In this document: positions 33,395 to 43,803 of the stretch, piece after piece | Numbering within the stretch: the stretch's first letter is position 1 | Layout of the letters: each line of letters starts with the position of its first letter | Source of the DNA: Qipengyuania_B thermophila | GTDB lineage: Bacteria > Pseudomonadota > Alphaproteobacteria > Sphingomonadales > Sphingomonadaceae | Length of the DNA: 64,000 bases | Assembly: GCF_004153605.1 (NCBI RefSeq) | Contig: NZ_SDSI01000001.1 | Location: forward strand, 372,001 to 436,000 | Direction of reading: 5' to 3' | The notes under the pieces: model-generated | What the model was told of the DNA's origin: nothing | Databases searched by the model: none | What the model saw: the letters and a program-made list of their open reading frames with translations, nothing else | Made by a program: the position numbers and the translations under genes

Positions 33395-34299
33395 GGCCGG
33401 AGGGGCGCATTCTCCCGCGGGAGCACGCCGGGCGACTGGCCGCTGGCCTCGGGGGGGCGCCGCAGGGCGCGCGCGATCAGCACCGCGCCGCCGAGGATCA
33501 GCGGCACTGACAGCCACTGCCCCATCGACAGGCCGGTCAGGCGGGTGAACTCGGCCAGCTGCGAGTCCGGCTCGCGGAAGAACTCGTTGACGAACCGCGC
33601 CGCCGCGATCCCCACGGTGAACACCCCGACCAGAAGGCCGGGACGGTAGCGGGCGCGGGTGCGCCAGAACAGCCACAGCATGACCACGATCATCAGCGCG
33701 CCTTCCAAGCCCGCCTGGTAAAGCTGGGACGGATGGCGGCCGACCTGCAGCGGATCGGTCGGAAACACCATCGCCCACGGCACGTCGGTCTGGCGGCCGT
33801 ACAGCTCGCCATTGATGAAGTTCGCCAGCCGGCCGAGCAGCATGCCGAAGGGCACGTTGACTGCGATGTAGTCGCACACCCGCCAGAAGGACAGCCCGCC
33901 GCGATGACAGACCCAGGCAATCGCCGCCAGCACGCCGATCACGCCGCCATGGAAGCTCATGCCGCCCTCCCACAGCTTCAGCAGCTCGAGCGGCTGGCTC
34001 CACAGGCTGGGGATGCCGGTCGCACCGCCGGTGTAGAACGTCGCGTAGCCAAGCCGTCCGCCGGCGATGATGCCCACCGTGCACCAGAAGAACAGGTCGT
34101 CGGCGTGCGCCTGCGCCATGGGCGCGCCCGGCGCCTTGATCATGCGGCTCAGGTGCCAGTAGCCCAGCAGAATGCCGACGAGGTAGGCCAGCGAGTAGTA
34201 CCGCAGGGTGAAGATCCCGAGGTCGATGCCGGGCCGCAGGCCGAGGTCGGACCACTGGATCGGTGCGGCGGCCGCGGCGTCGGCCAGTAGTGACAGCAA
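33391..34299 (-). CDS. lgt: Phosphatidylglycerol:prolipoprotein diacylglyceryl transferase
   Basis: First enzyme of lipoprotein maturation, transferring diacylglyceryl from phosphatidylglycerol to the lipobox cysteine in the inner membrane. GRLGYATFY, GGMSFHGGVIG with the essential His-Gly-Gly, and the Lgt signature GRLANFINGELYGRQT are present among seven hydrophobic segments; the protein is 302 residues. Translation starts at TTG 34299, with AGGAAA eight bases upstream; no ATG fits the conserved N-terminus. The window itself encodes several lipoprotein substrates. Confidence 0.95.
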   Translation of the reverse strand: MLSLLADAAAAAPIQWSDLGLRPGIDLGIFTLRYYSLAYLVGILLGYWHLSRMIKAPGAPMAQAHADDLFFWCTVGIIAGGRLGYATFYTGGATGIPSLWSQPLELLKLWEGGMSFHGGVIGVLAAIAWVCHRGGLSFWRVCDYIAVNVPFGMLLGRLANFINGELYGRQTDVPWAMVFPTDPLQVGRHPSQLYQAGLEGALMIVVMLWLFWRTRARYRPGLLVGVFTVGIAAARFVNEFFREPDSQLAEFTRLTGLSMGQWLSVPLILGGAVLIARALRRPPEASGQSPGVLPRENAPLRP

Positions 34300-34450
34300 G
34301 GGGCTTTTTCCTTAGGCTTGGCGACAAACAACGCCCCCAAGGGGCATTTTCCGGCCAGTCTTGGCATAGCCGCGGCTGCGAAGGAAGCCCGCTCGACCGG
34401 GTGCGGGGACGTCATGGCCCGCGCCGCACAGCAATTGGAGAGAGACGCCG

Positions 34451-36144
<1,694 letters not shown>

Positions 36145-36148
<4 letters not shown>

Positions 36149-38898
36149 ACCGGGGCCACGTTCTCCGGCCACGCGACATCATCGATCACGACCAGCTGGC
36201 CGCGTCCCTTGCTGAAGCGGCCGCCGGACCCTCGCCACGGGCGGGGGTCACGACGCTGCTGCGCGCGGCGCTGCGACACGGGCGGGCCGAACTGGCCAGC
36301 CGCCTGCTGGCGCAGCCGCTGTCGGGCCACGAGATCACCCGGAGTTACACTCACCTGATCGACCGGCTGGTGCAGGCGATCGTCACCCACACGGTCGCCC
36401 GCACCTTCCCTCTCCACAACCCGACCTCGGCCGAGCGGCTGGCGGTTGTGGCCGTGGGCGGATACGGGCGGGCGGAGATGGCGCCGCATTCGGACGTGGA
36501 TGTCGCCTTCATCACCCCGACGCGCCGCACGCCGTGGTGCGAGCAGGTGATCGAGACGGTGCTCCACCACCTGTGGGACCTGGGACTGAAGGTCGGCCAT
36601 GCAAGCCGCTCGGTCAGCGAGACCGTGCACATCGCGCGCCAGGATCTCACCGTGCGGACGGCGCTGCTCGAAAGCCGGCTGGTGTGCGGCGACGACGATG
36701 TGTTCGCCCAGGTGGAGGAAAGGCTGCGCCGCGAGGTCATGGACGGCACCGCGGCTGAATTTGTCGCCGCCAAACTTGCGGAACGCGAGGCGCGTCATCA
36801 ACGGCTCGGCAACAGCCGCTACGTCGTGGAGCCCAACGTCAAGGACGGCAAGGGCGGGCTGCGCGACCTCCAGGCGCTGTACTGGATCGGCAAGTACTGC
36901 CACCGCGTCAACTCGGCGTTCGAACTGGTGGCGGCGGGGCTGTTCACGCCGGGCGAATACCGGAGCTTCCGGCGCGCGGAGTCGTTCCTGCTGGCGGTCC
37001 GCTGCCACCTGCACGATCTCGCCGGACGCGCTGAGGAGCGAGTCGGCTTCGCCGCGCAGCGCCAGATCGCCGCCAGGATGGGCTTCGCCGACCGGCCGGG
37101 GCGCAGCGCGACCGAACTGTTCATGCAGACCTATTTCCGCCACGCGCGGCGGGTCGGCAGCCTGACGGGGGTGTTTCTGGCTCATCTCGACGAGGAGATG
37201 AACCGCTCGCGCCGCCGGACCGGACTTCTGGCGGCGTTCCGGGCCCGGCCACGCCCGCTCGGCGGCTACCGCGTCTTTGGCGGGCGCATCGCCGCTCCGG
37301 CCGACGACTGGTTCCGCAAGGATCCGCGACGGTTGGTGGAGATCTTCCACCTGGCGGAACGCAATCGGCTGGAGATCCACCCGCACACGCTTCGTCTGCT
37401 GACCCGCGACGCGGTGCTGATCCGCAGCGCGCTGCGGCATGACCCGCGTGCCAACGCCCTGTTCCTGGAGTTGCTGACGGGACGGAACGATCCCGAGACC
37501 ACGCTGCGCTGGATGAACGACACCGGCGTGCTGGGGCGGTTCCTGCCGGATTTCGGCCGCATCACCGCGCAGATGCAGTTCGACATGTATCATCACTACA
37601 CCGTGGACGAGCACACCATCCGCGCCATCGGCCTGCTGTCCCGGCTGGAGAAGGGCGAGCTTGCCGCCGACCACCCGCACGAGACACGGCTGTTCGGGGA
37701 GGTGACGCAGCGCCGCGTCACCTATGTCGCGGTGTTGCTGCACGACATCGCCAAGGGCCGCGGCGGCGATCATTCGATCCTGGGCGCCGAGGTGGCGGAA
37801 CGGCTGTGTCCGCGCCTCGGCCTGTCGACGGGCGAAACCGCGCAGGTCGCCTGGCTCGTGCGCCACCATCTCCTGCTCAGCCACACCGCGTTCCGGCGGG
37901 ACACGAGCGACCCCCAGACGGTGGAGGACTTCGCCGGCCGGGTCGCCAGCCTCGAACGTCTGCGGCATCTTGCCGTCCTCACCGCGGTGGACATCCACGC
38001 CGTCGGCCCCGCACGGTGGAACAGCTGGAAGGCGCAGCTCCTCGCCAGCCTCTACGAGGCGACGGAGGAACGCCTGCGGCTTGGCCATCTGCGCCATTCC
38101 CGGGCGGAGCGGATCGCCGCGCGCCGGCGCGCCACCCGCGAGTGTCTCGGCGATGACGCGGTTCTCGTCGACCGCTTCGGCGAAGAGCTTGGCGACGCCT
38201 TCTGGATCGCGGAGGCGCCGGAGGTCATCGCCGCCAATCTGCGGCTGCTCGACCGGGCGCAGCGTAGCCCGGACCCGGCCGCCATCGCCTGCCGGGTCGA
38301 TGCCGAACGCGGCGCCACGCTGGTGACGGTGGTGGCGCGCGACGCGCCGGGCCTGTTCTACCGCATCGCCGGCGCCATCCACCTCGCCGGCGGCAACGTC
38401 ATCGATGCGCGCATCCACACCACGGCCGCCGGCTGGGCCATCGACAACTTCCTCGTCCAGTCGCCGCACGGCGCGCTTCTCGACGAGCCGCGGCAGCTCG
38501 AGCGCCTGTCCCGCACCATCACCCATGCGCTGTCCGACCGGCTGCCCCTTGCCGAACTGCTCGCCGCCCGGCCGCTGCCCGACCGGCGGATGAGCGCCTT
38601 CCCCGTCGCCCCCAACGTCCTGTTCGACAACGCCGCCTCGCGCCGCTTCACGGTGGTGGAGGTGATCGCGCGTGACAGCCCTGCCCTGCTCTACCGGCTG
38701 GCGCGCGGGCTGTTCGATGCGGACCTGCGGGTGCATTCGGCGCACATCACCGCCTATGGCGAACGGGTGGCCGACACCTTCTACGTCACCGATGCCCAAG
38801 GCGCGAAGGTCACGTCCGCGTCCCGTCTGCGCGGGATCGAGGCGCGGCTGCTGGCGGCGGCGGGTGATGCAAGCACAACACGGCTGAGCGCCGCATGA
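36145..38898 (+). CDS. glnD: Bifunctional PII uridylyltransferase/uridylyl-removing enzyme
   Basis: Nitrogen sensor that uridylylates PII proteins when glutamine is low and removes UMP when it is high. Residues 105-119 are the nucleotidyltransferase motif GGYGRAEMAPHSDVD; VEPNVKDGKGGLRDLQ follows. An HD domain (HHYTVDEHTIRAI, LLHDIAKGRGGDHS) gives the uridylyl-removing activity, and two ACT domains near residues 730-800 and 840-905 sense glutamine. The start is TTG 36145, overlapping the ligase stop (TTGA) with AGGAGG nine bases upstream; the open frame runs 240 codons further upstream as a shadow. Length 917 fits the family. Confidence 0.95.
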
Positions 38899-38998
38899 GG
38901 TTCACGCGCACAAGCGGCATTGCGTCTGCCGCCGTTAACGATATCAACTGGTCCATCACCAGCGGGCGAAAAGCCTGCGGCACATCGGGGGAAGAAGC

Positions 38999-41770
38999 AT
39001 GAAGCTGGCTGCGGTATCCTTTCGCGCATTCGCTCTGGCGGGAGCGGGCATCGGCCTGATCGCGGCGCCTGCCGCGGCGCAGGACACCCGGACCGACACC
39101 GCGCAGCGGCAGCAGACCACGCCGGGCAGCACGACGCCCTCCCCTCTGGAGAGCGGCTCGGTGGATCAGGACAACACCAACGTCATCATCGTCACGGCGC
39201 AGGGTCGCGCCCAGGCGCTGGCTGACGTGCCGGTCGCCGTCTCGGCCATCACCGCCTCGACGCTGCAGAACTCGGGCACGACCGACATCCGCGAGCTGAA
39301 CCAGGTCGCGCCATCGCTGCTGGTCTCCTCCACCAGCAACGAGGCGAACGGGTCGGCCCGCATCCGCGGGATCGGCACGGTGGGTGACAATCCGGGTCTG
39401 GAAAGCTCGGTTGCGGTCTTCATCGACGGTGTCTACCGGTCCCGTTCGGGCAGCGCGCTGTCGGAACTCGGCCCGCTCGACCGGATCGAGATCCTGCGCG
39501 GGCCGCAGGGCACGCTGGGCGGACGCAACTCCTCGGCGGGTCTGATCAGCATCTACACCGCGCCGCCGACCTTCGACTTCAACGGCTACGGCGCCTTCAC
39601 CTACGGCAATTTTGACGCCATCCGCGTCGAGGCGGGCGTGAACGCCCCGTTCGGGGAAACGGTTGCCGCGCGCGTCGACGGCGTCTACTTCAAGCGCGAC
39701 GGGTTCTACACCGACCTCGTCAACAACACCGACATCAACAACCGTGACCGCATCTTCGTGCGGGGCCAGCTGCTGTTCGAACCGACGGACGACGTCCGGT
39801 TCCGGCTGATTGGCGACTATGCCAAGCGGAACGAGGCCTGCTGCGCGGCGACCTTCGTGCAGCCGGAATTCGCGCCGCTCGCGCGGGTGGCGCCGGGGCT
39901 GAACAGCTTCGTGCGGCCGGAAGGCGGCGCGCCGCTGACGAGCACGTCGAACCCGATCATCCCGGTGCTGCTGGCGCTGGGGCAGGACCGCCGGGCGCTG
40001 ACGCAGTCGACCTTCAACCGCAACCTGTACCTCACGCCGGGCCGCTCCTACGAGGGGGAGACCAAGGATTATGGCGTCTCGGGTGAACTGACCTGGAGCT
40101 TCGGCGGCGCCACGCTGACCTCCATCACCGGCTATCGCGAGTACGACAACTTCCAGGGATCGGACACCGACTACACGACGGTGGATCTGCTCTACCGCGC
40201 CCCCAACCGCTTCGGCGGCGCGCGGCAGTTCAAGACCTTCACACAGGAGCTGCGGCTGTCGGGTTCGCTGTTTGACGACCGGCTCGACTGGCTCGTGGGC
40301 GGCTATTACGCCAACGAACGCCTCCAGGTGCGCGACAACCTGCGCTTCGGGCGGCAGTACGGCACCTTCGCCTCTTGCCGGATCGCGCTCGCCATCAACC
40401 CCGCGCTCGTGAACCCGGCGGCGCCCAACTGCCTCGGCGCCAACGTCGCCGCGCTCACCGCCGCGAACGGGGGTGCCGGCGCCTTCGGACCGGCCACGCC
40501 GCTGATCATCGCCGGGATCAACAATCTGGCTCAGGTCAACGACCGCGGGTCCAATGGCGACATCTACAACCAGCGCTCGGAAAACTTCGCGCTGTTCACC
40601 CACAACATCTTCTCGATCACCGACACGGTCGATCTGACGCTCGGCCTGCGCTACACCAACGAGACGAAGACGCTCGACGCGCTGATCACCAACGACAACA
40701 CCTTCTGCCCCGCCAACCGGGCGCTGCTGGGATCGCTGCTGACCAACCCGGCGCTCGGCGCGCTGACGCAGGGGATCGTCGGCCTGACCTGTCAGGGCAA
40801 TTCCACCTCCGAGCTGAACAACCGGACGCTGGCCGACCGGCGGAGCGAGGACGAGTTCACCGGCACCGCCATCCTGTCGTGGAAACCGACGCCGGACCTG
40901 CTGACCTACGCATCCTATTCGCGCGGCTACAAGGCGGGCGGGTTCAACCTCGACCGCTCGGCGCTGGCCAACCCGCCCTTCTTCAATCCGGCGGCGATCA
41001 ATGTCGCGGCGCTCCAGTTCGACCAGGAAACGGTCAACGCCTACGAGATCGGCCTCAAATACGCGACGCGGCCGCTCAGCATCAGCCTGGCGGCGTTCCG
41101 GCAGGAATTCTCCAACTTCCAGCTGAACACCTTCAACGGCTCGGTGTTCGTGGTGCAGAACGTCAACGCCTGCGGCACCGCGCTGGGCGGCGCCGACCGG
41201 GACGCCAGCGCGACGACCGGCGCCTGTTCGCCGGACGACGTGCGCGCAGGGGTCATCGCCCAGGGCGTCGAGGCGGAGATCGCTCTCAACCCCGTGCGCG
41301 ATCTGGCGGTGTCGCTGGGCTTCACCTATTCGGACACGAAGTACCGCAACGACCTGATCGGCAACGCCACCGGCGCGCCGCTCGATCCGGCGCTCCGGCT
41401 GCTGCCGGGCGACAACCTGTCCAATGCGCCGGAGATCACCGCCACCTCGTCGATCACCTTCACGCCGGAAATCGTGCCCGGCGGCGCACGCGGGCTGTTC
41501 TTCCTCAACGCGCGCATGACCAGCGACTACAACACCGGTTCCGACCTGCTGTTCGGCAAGGAGCAGGACGGCTTCGTCGTGGTGAACGGCCGCGTCGGCA
41601 TCACCAACATCGCCGGCCGCTTCGCGATCGAGGGCTGGGTGCAGAATCTGTTCAACACGGACTACACTCAGGTCGCGTTCAACACGCCGTTCGTGGCGCC
41701 GCAGCAGACGTTCTCCGCCTTCCTCGCCGAACCGCGGACTTACGGCATCACCGTGCGCGCCGAGTTCTGA
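38999..41770 (+). CDS. TonB-dependent outer-membrane receptor
   Basis: A 923-residue substrate-gated outer-membrane channel energised by TonB. A signal peptide ends near residue 27 (APAAAQ). The plug domain runs about residues 60-190, including NVIIVTAQGRAQALADVPVAVSAIT, the TonB-box-like start, and RIEILRGPQGTLGGRNSSAGLISIYT. The rest is a 22-strand beta-barrel ending in RTYGITVRAEF with the expected terminal Phe. It resembles the large sphingomonad receptor group of undefined substrate; no transporter, hydrolase or regulator gene sits next to it, so specificity cannot be inferred. GGGGGAAGAAG precedes the ATG. Confidence 0.92.
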   Translation: MKLAAVSFRAFALAGAGIGLIAAPAAAQDTRTDTAQRQQTTPGSTTPSPLESGSVDQDNTNVIIVTAQGRAQALADVPVAVSAITASTLQNSGTTDIRELNQVAPSLLVSSTSNEANGSARIRGIGTVGDNPGLESSVAVFIDGVYRSRSGSALSELGPLDRIEILRGPQGTLGGRNSSAGLISIYTAPPTFDFNGYGAFTYGNFDAIRVEAGVNAPFGETVAARVDGVYFKRDGFYTDLVNNTDINNRDRIFVRGQLLFEPTDDVRFRLIGDYAKRNEACCAATFVQPEFAPLARVAPGLNSFVRPEGGAPLTSTSNPIIPVLLALGQDRRALTQSTFNRNLYLTPGRSYEGETKDYGVSGELTWSFGGATLTSITGYREYDNFQGSDTDYTTVDLLYRAPNRFGGARQFKTFTQELRLSGSLFDDRLDWLVGGYYANERLQVRDNLRFGRQYGTFASCRIALAINPALVNPAAPNCLGANVAALTAANGGAGAFGPATPLIIAGINNLAQVNDRGSNGDIYNQRSENFALFTHNIFSITDTVDLTLGLRYTNETKTLDALITNDNTFCPANRALLGSLLTNPALGALTQGIVGLTCQGNSTSELNNRTLADRRSEDEFTGTAILSWKPTPDLLTYASYSRGYKAGGFNLDRSALANPPFFNPAAINVAALQFDQETVNAYEIGLKYATRPLSISLAAFRQEFSNFQLNTFNGSVFVVQNVNACGTALGGADRDASATTGACSPDDVRAGVIAQGVEAEIALNPVRDLAVSLGFTYSDTKYRNDLIGNATGAPLDPALRLLPGDNLSNAPEITATSSITFTPEIVPGGARGLFFLNARMTSDYNTGSDLLFGKEQDGFVVVNGRVGITNIAGRFAIEGWVQNLFNTDYTQVAFNTPFVAPQQTFSAFLAEPRTYGITVRAEF

Positions 41771-41789
41771 GACGCCGAGCAGTCAGGCT

Positions 41790-41816
41790 GCGGTCCGGAC
41801 GTTGCGCCCGGACCGC
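41790..41816. terminator. Bidirectional hairpin terminator candidate
   Basis: GCGGTCCGG (41790-41798) and CCGGACCGC (41808-41816) make a perfect nine-base stem with a nine-base loop between the convergent receptor and HAD phosphatase genes. Confidence 0.6.
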
Positions 41817-41819
41817 GGC

Positions 41820-42500
41820 TCAGCTCTGTGCCGGGCGCAGCTGCGCCGCCACCGCGTGAAGGTCGGGCGCAATGAGGGTGCACAGGGCGCGGATGTCGGC
41901 CGCGGGTTCCAGCAGGTCCGGGACCATCACGGTCACCGCTCCCGCCGCAGCGGCCGATCGGACCCCGTTGTGCGAATCTTCCAGGGCCAGGCACTGCTGC
42001 GGCTGTGCCCCCAGACGGGCGGCGGCCTCGAGGTAGGGTGCCGGATGCGGCTTGCCTGAGGCGGTGTCGCCATGCGCCACGACCGCCGCGAACCGGCCGG
42101 CGAGGCCGAACGCGGCGAGGTTGCGCTCCACACAGCGGTGGGCGGACGAGGTGACGAGGCCGCACGCCAGCCCCAGGCGCGCGGCGGAATCGAGCAGCTC
42201 GGTGGCGCCGGCCTTCAGCCGCAGGCCTGTCTCGACAAGGCCATCCATGTGCACATGGCACCGGTCGTGGAAGGCTTCCGGATCGACCGCGGAGCCGAAC
42301 TCGTCGCGAATGAGCTGCCAGTTCGTCTCGCGCGGGTTGCCGAGCAGGCGGACATAGAAGTCGCGGGTGACGCGCAGCCCCCGTTCCTTGCCCGCGGCCT
42401 CCATGGCGCGGAAGAACAGGCGTTCGGTGTCGAACAGCAGCCCGTCCATGTCGAACAGCACCGCCGCGACGGTGCGGCCGGCAAACCGCGCCTCAGCCAT
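41820..42500 (-). CDS. HAD-superfamily phosphatase (phosphoglycolate phosphatase/beta-phosphoglucomutase-like)
   Basis: A 226-residue HAD hydrolase. VLFDMDGLLFDTERL is motif I with the nucleophile and acid/base aspartates, VTSSAHRCVERNL motif II, GDTASGKPHPAPYLEAA motif III lysine, and LALEDSHNGVRSAAAAG motif IV. The helical cap between motifs I and II is subclass I. These enzymes hydrolyse small phosphorylated metabolites; substrate unknown. The ATG at 42500 lies eight bases inside the 3' end of yggS, so the two are co-translated. Confidence 0.88.
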   Translation of the reverse strand: MAEARFAGRTVAAVLFDMDGLLFDTERLFFRAMEAAGKERGLRVTRDFYVRLLGNPRETNWQLIRDEFGSAVDPEAFHDRCHVHMDGLVETGLRLKAGATELLDSAARLGLACGLVTSSAHRCVERNLAAFGLAGRFAAVVAHGDTASGKPHPAPYLEAAARLGAQPQQCLALEDSHNGVRSAAAAGAVTVMVPDLLEPAADIRALCTLIAPDLHAVAAQLRPAQS

Positions 42501-43158
42501 CCCGCTCGCCGAACAGCGCGGTGCCCACACGGACATGCGTCGCCCCGAGCAGGATCGCGGTGTCGAAGTCGCCACTCATCCCCATCGACCGCCCCGGCAG
42601 GCCGATGTCGGCAGCCAGCTTGTCCAGCAGGGCGAAAAAGGGCGCCGGCTCGACGCCGAGGGGCGGCAGGCACATCAACCCGGCGAGCGGAAGGTCAGCG
42701 CGGCGGGACTCCTCCACAAGAGCAGGCAGCGCCGCCAGCGGGCAGCCGCCCTTCTGCGCCTCCCCGGCGATGTTCACCTGCACGAAGCACGGCACCCGGC
42801 GGCCCGTGCGGTCGGAGGCGCGTGCGAGGGCGGCAACGAGGCTCGGCCGGTCGAGCGAATGGATGGTGTCGAACAGACGCACGGCGTCCTCGGCCTTGTT
42901 CGACTGAAGCTGGCCGACGAGGTGGAGCCGCACATCGGGACACTCGTCCCGCAGAGCCGGCCACTTGGCGGCTGCCTCGCTCACCCGGTTCTCGCCGAAA
43001 TCGCGCTGCCCCGCCCGCAGCAGCGGCCGGATGGCGTCGGCAGGCCGGGTCTTGCTGACCGCGATCAGCGTCACCTCCGCCGGGTCGCGCGAGGCGATGC
43101 GGCAGGCGCGGGCGATCCGGTCCTGTATGGTGGCGAGCGCCTGGCTTGGGTCGGGCAT
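42493..43158 (-). CDS. YggS/PLPBP-family pyridoxal phosphate homeostasis protein
   Basis: A 221-residue single-domain TIM-barrel protein that binds PLP and helps maintain vitamin B6 and amino-acid balance, without known catalysis. LIAVSKTRPA carries the PLP lysine; DFGENRVSEA, HLVGQLQSNKA, IHSLDR, GLMCLPP and LSMGMSGDFDTAI-like SMGMSGDFDTAILLGATHVRVGTALFG are the family blocks. I prefer ATG 43158, two bases after the predicted transcription start, over the adjoining GTG at 43161. It shares a palindromic promoter element with the divergent ThiE-like gene. Confidence 0.92.
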   Translation of the reverse strand: MPDPSQALATIQDRIARACRIASRDPAEVTLIAVSKTRPADAIRPLLRAGQRDFGENRVSEAAAKWPALRDECPDVRLHLVGQLQSNKAEDAVRLFDTIHSLDRPSLVAALARASDRTGRRVPCFVQVNIAGEAQKGGCPLAALPALVEESRRADLPLAGLMCLPPLGVEPAPFFALLDKLAADIGLPGRSMGMSGDFDTAILLGATHVRVGTALFGERDG

Positions 43159-43195
43159 CACGCGCCGCTATAGCGTTGCCGTGCCTGACGACCAG
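43146..43195. promoter_or_regulatory. Divergent promoter with shared palindromic -10
   Basis: GCTATAGC (43167-43174) reads TATAGC on both strands. Rightward: TTGGGT (43146-43151), 17-base spacer, TATAGC (43169-43174), +1 at the GTG of the ThiE-like gene (43181). Leftward: TATAGC (43172-43167) puts +1 at about 43160, two bases before the yggS ATG; its -35 (CTGGTC, 43195-43190) is poor. Confidence 0.5.
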
Positions 43196-43738
43196 CCCCT
43201 TCCCCGTGTCTGGCTGCTGACCGATGCGCGGAACGACGCGGTGCTGGACCAGGCGATCAGCGCCCTGCCGCCCGGCAGCGGAGTGGTTTTCCGCCATTAC
43301 CACCTCTCCGGCCACGAACGGCAGGACCGCTTCGCCGGGATCGCCGCAGCCGCACGCGCGGCGGGTCATCGCGTGGTCCTGTCCGCCTCCGCCGACGAGG
43401 CAGCGGCATGGGGTGCGGATGGCGCCTACGGCCCGCTGGAGAGACTGGCGCCGTCCGCCGGCCTGCTTCGGCTTGCCGCCGCCCACGACAGGCGCGAGTT
43501 GCTCGCGGCGGCCGCGGCCCGTGTCGACGGGATCTTCCTTTCGCCCGTGTTCCCCACCCGGTCGCACCCCGGTGCTCCTGCGCTCGGGCCGGACGGCTTC
43601 AAGGAGCTGGCGTCGCTCACCCGGGTGCCGGTGATCGCGCTTGGCGGCATGACGGCCGCGAGGGCGCGGGCGATGGGCTGGCCGCGCTGGGGCGCCATTG
43701 ACGGGCTTGCCGCGAAGGTGCGGTCGCGAAGCGGTTGA
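43181..43738 (+). CDS. ThiE/TenI-like thiamine phosphate synthase family protein
   Basis: A 185-residue TIM-barrel protein. FLSPVFPTRSHPGAPALGPDGF corresponds to the ThiE/TenI phosphate-binding region, and VPVIALGGMTAARA is the conserved C-terminal Gly-Gly loop. The usual ThiE Q/R-x-R-x-K active-site strand is replaced by VVFRHYHLSG, so catalysis of thiamine phosphate formation is doubtful; a TenI-like or salvage role is possible. No other thi gene is adjacent. Translation begins at GTG 43181, exactly the predicted +1. It is followed closely by ftsK. Confidence 0.7.
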   Translation: MPDDQPLPRVWLLTDARNDAVLDQAISALPPGSGVVFRHYHLSGHERQDRFAGIAAAARAAGHRVVLSASADEAAAWGADGAYGPLERLAPSAGLLRLAAAHDRRELLAAAAARVDGIFLSPVFPTRSHPGAPALGPDGFKELASLTRVPVIALGGMTAARARAMGWPRWGAIDGLAAKVRSRSG

Positions 43739-43803
43739 CGCGGCGGCGCGGCCCGCCGCATGATGCGGGCCGGATCCCACAGAGCGGGCAGGGGCAGCAT
43801 CAC

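Noticed and set aside
34331..34349. GCCCC-CAA-GGGGC hairpin followed by ATTTT between lgt and the ligase gene
   Set aside because: It lies between divergent starts, upstream of the ligase gene and inside no finished transcript; a five-base stem is too short to call a terminator.
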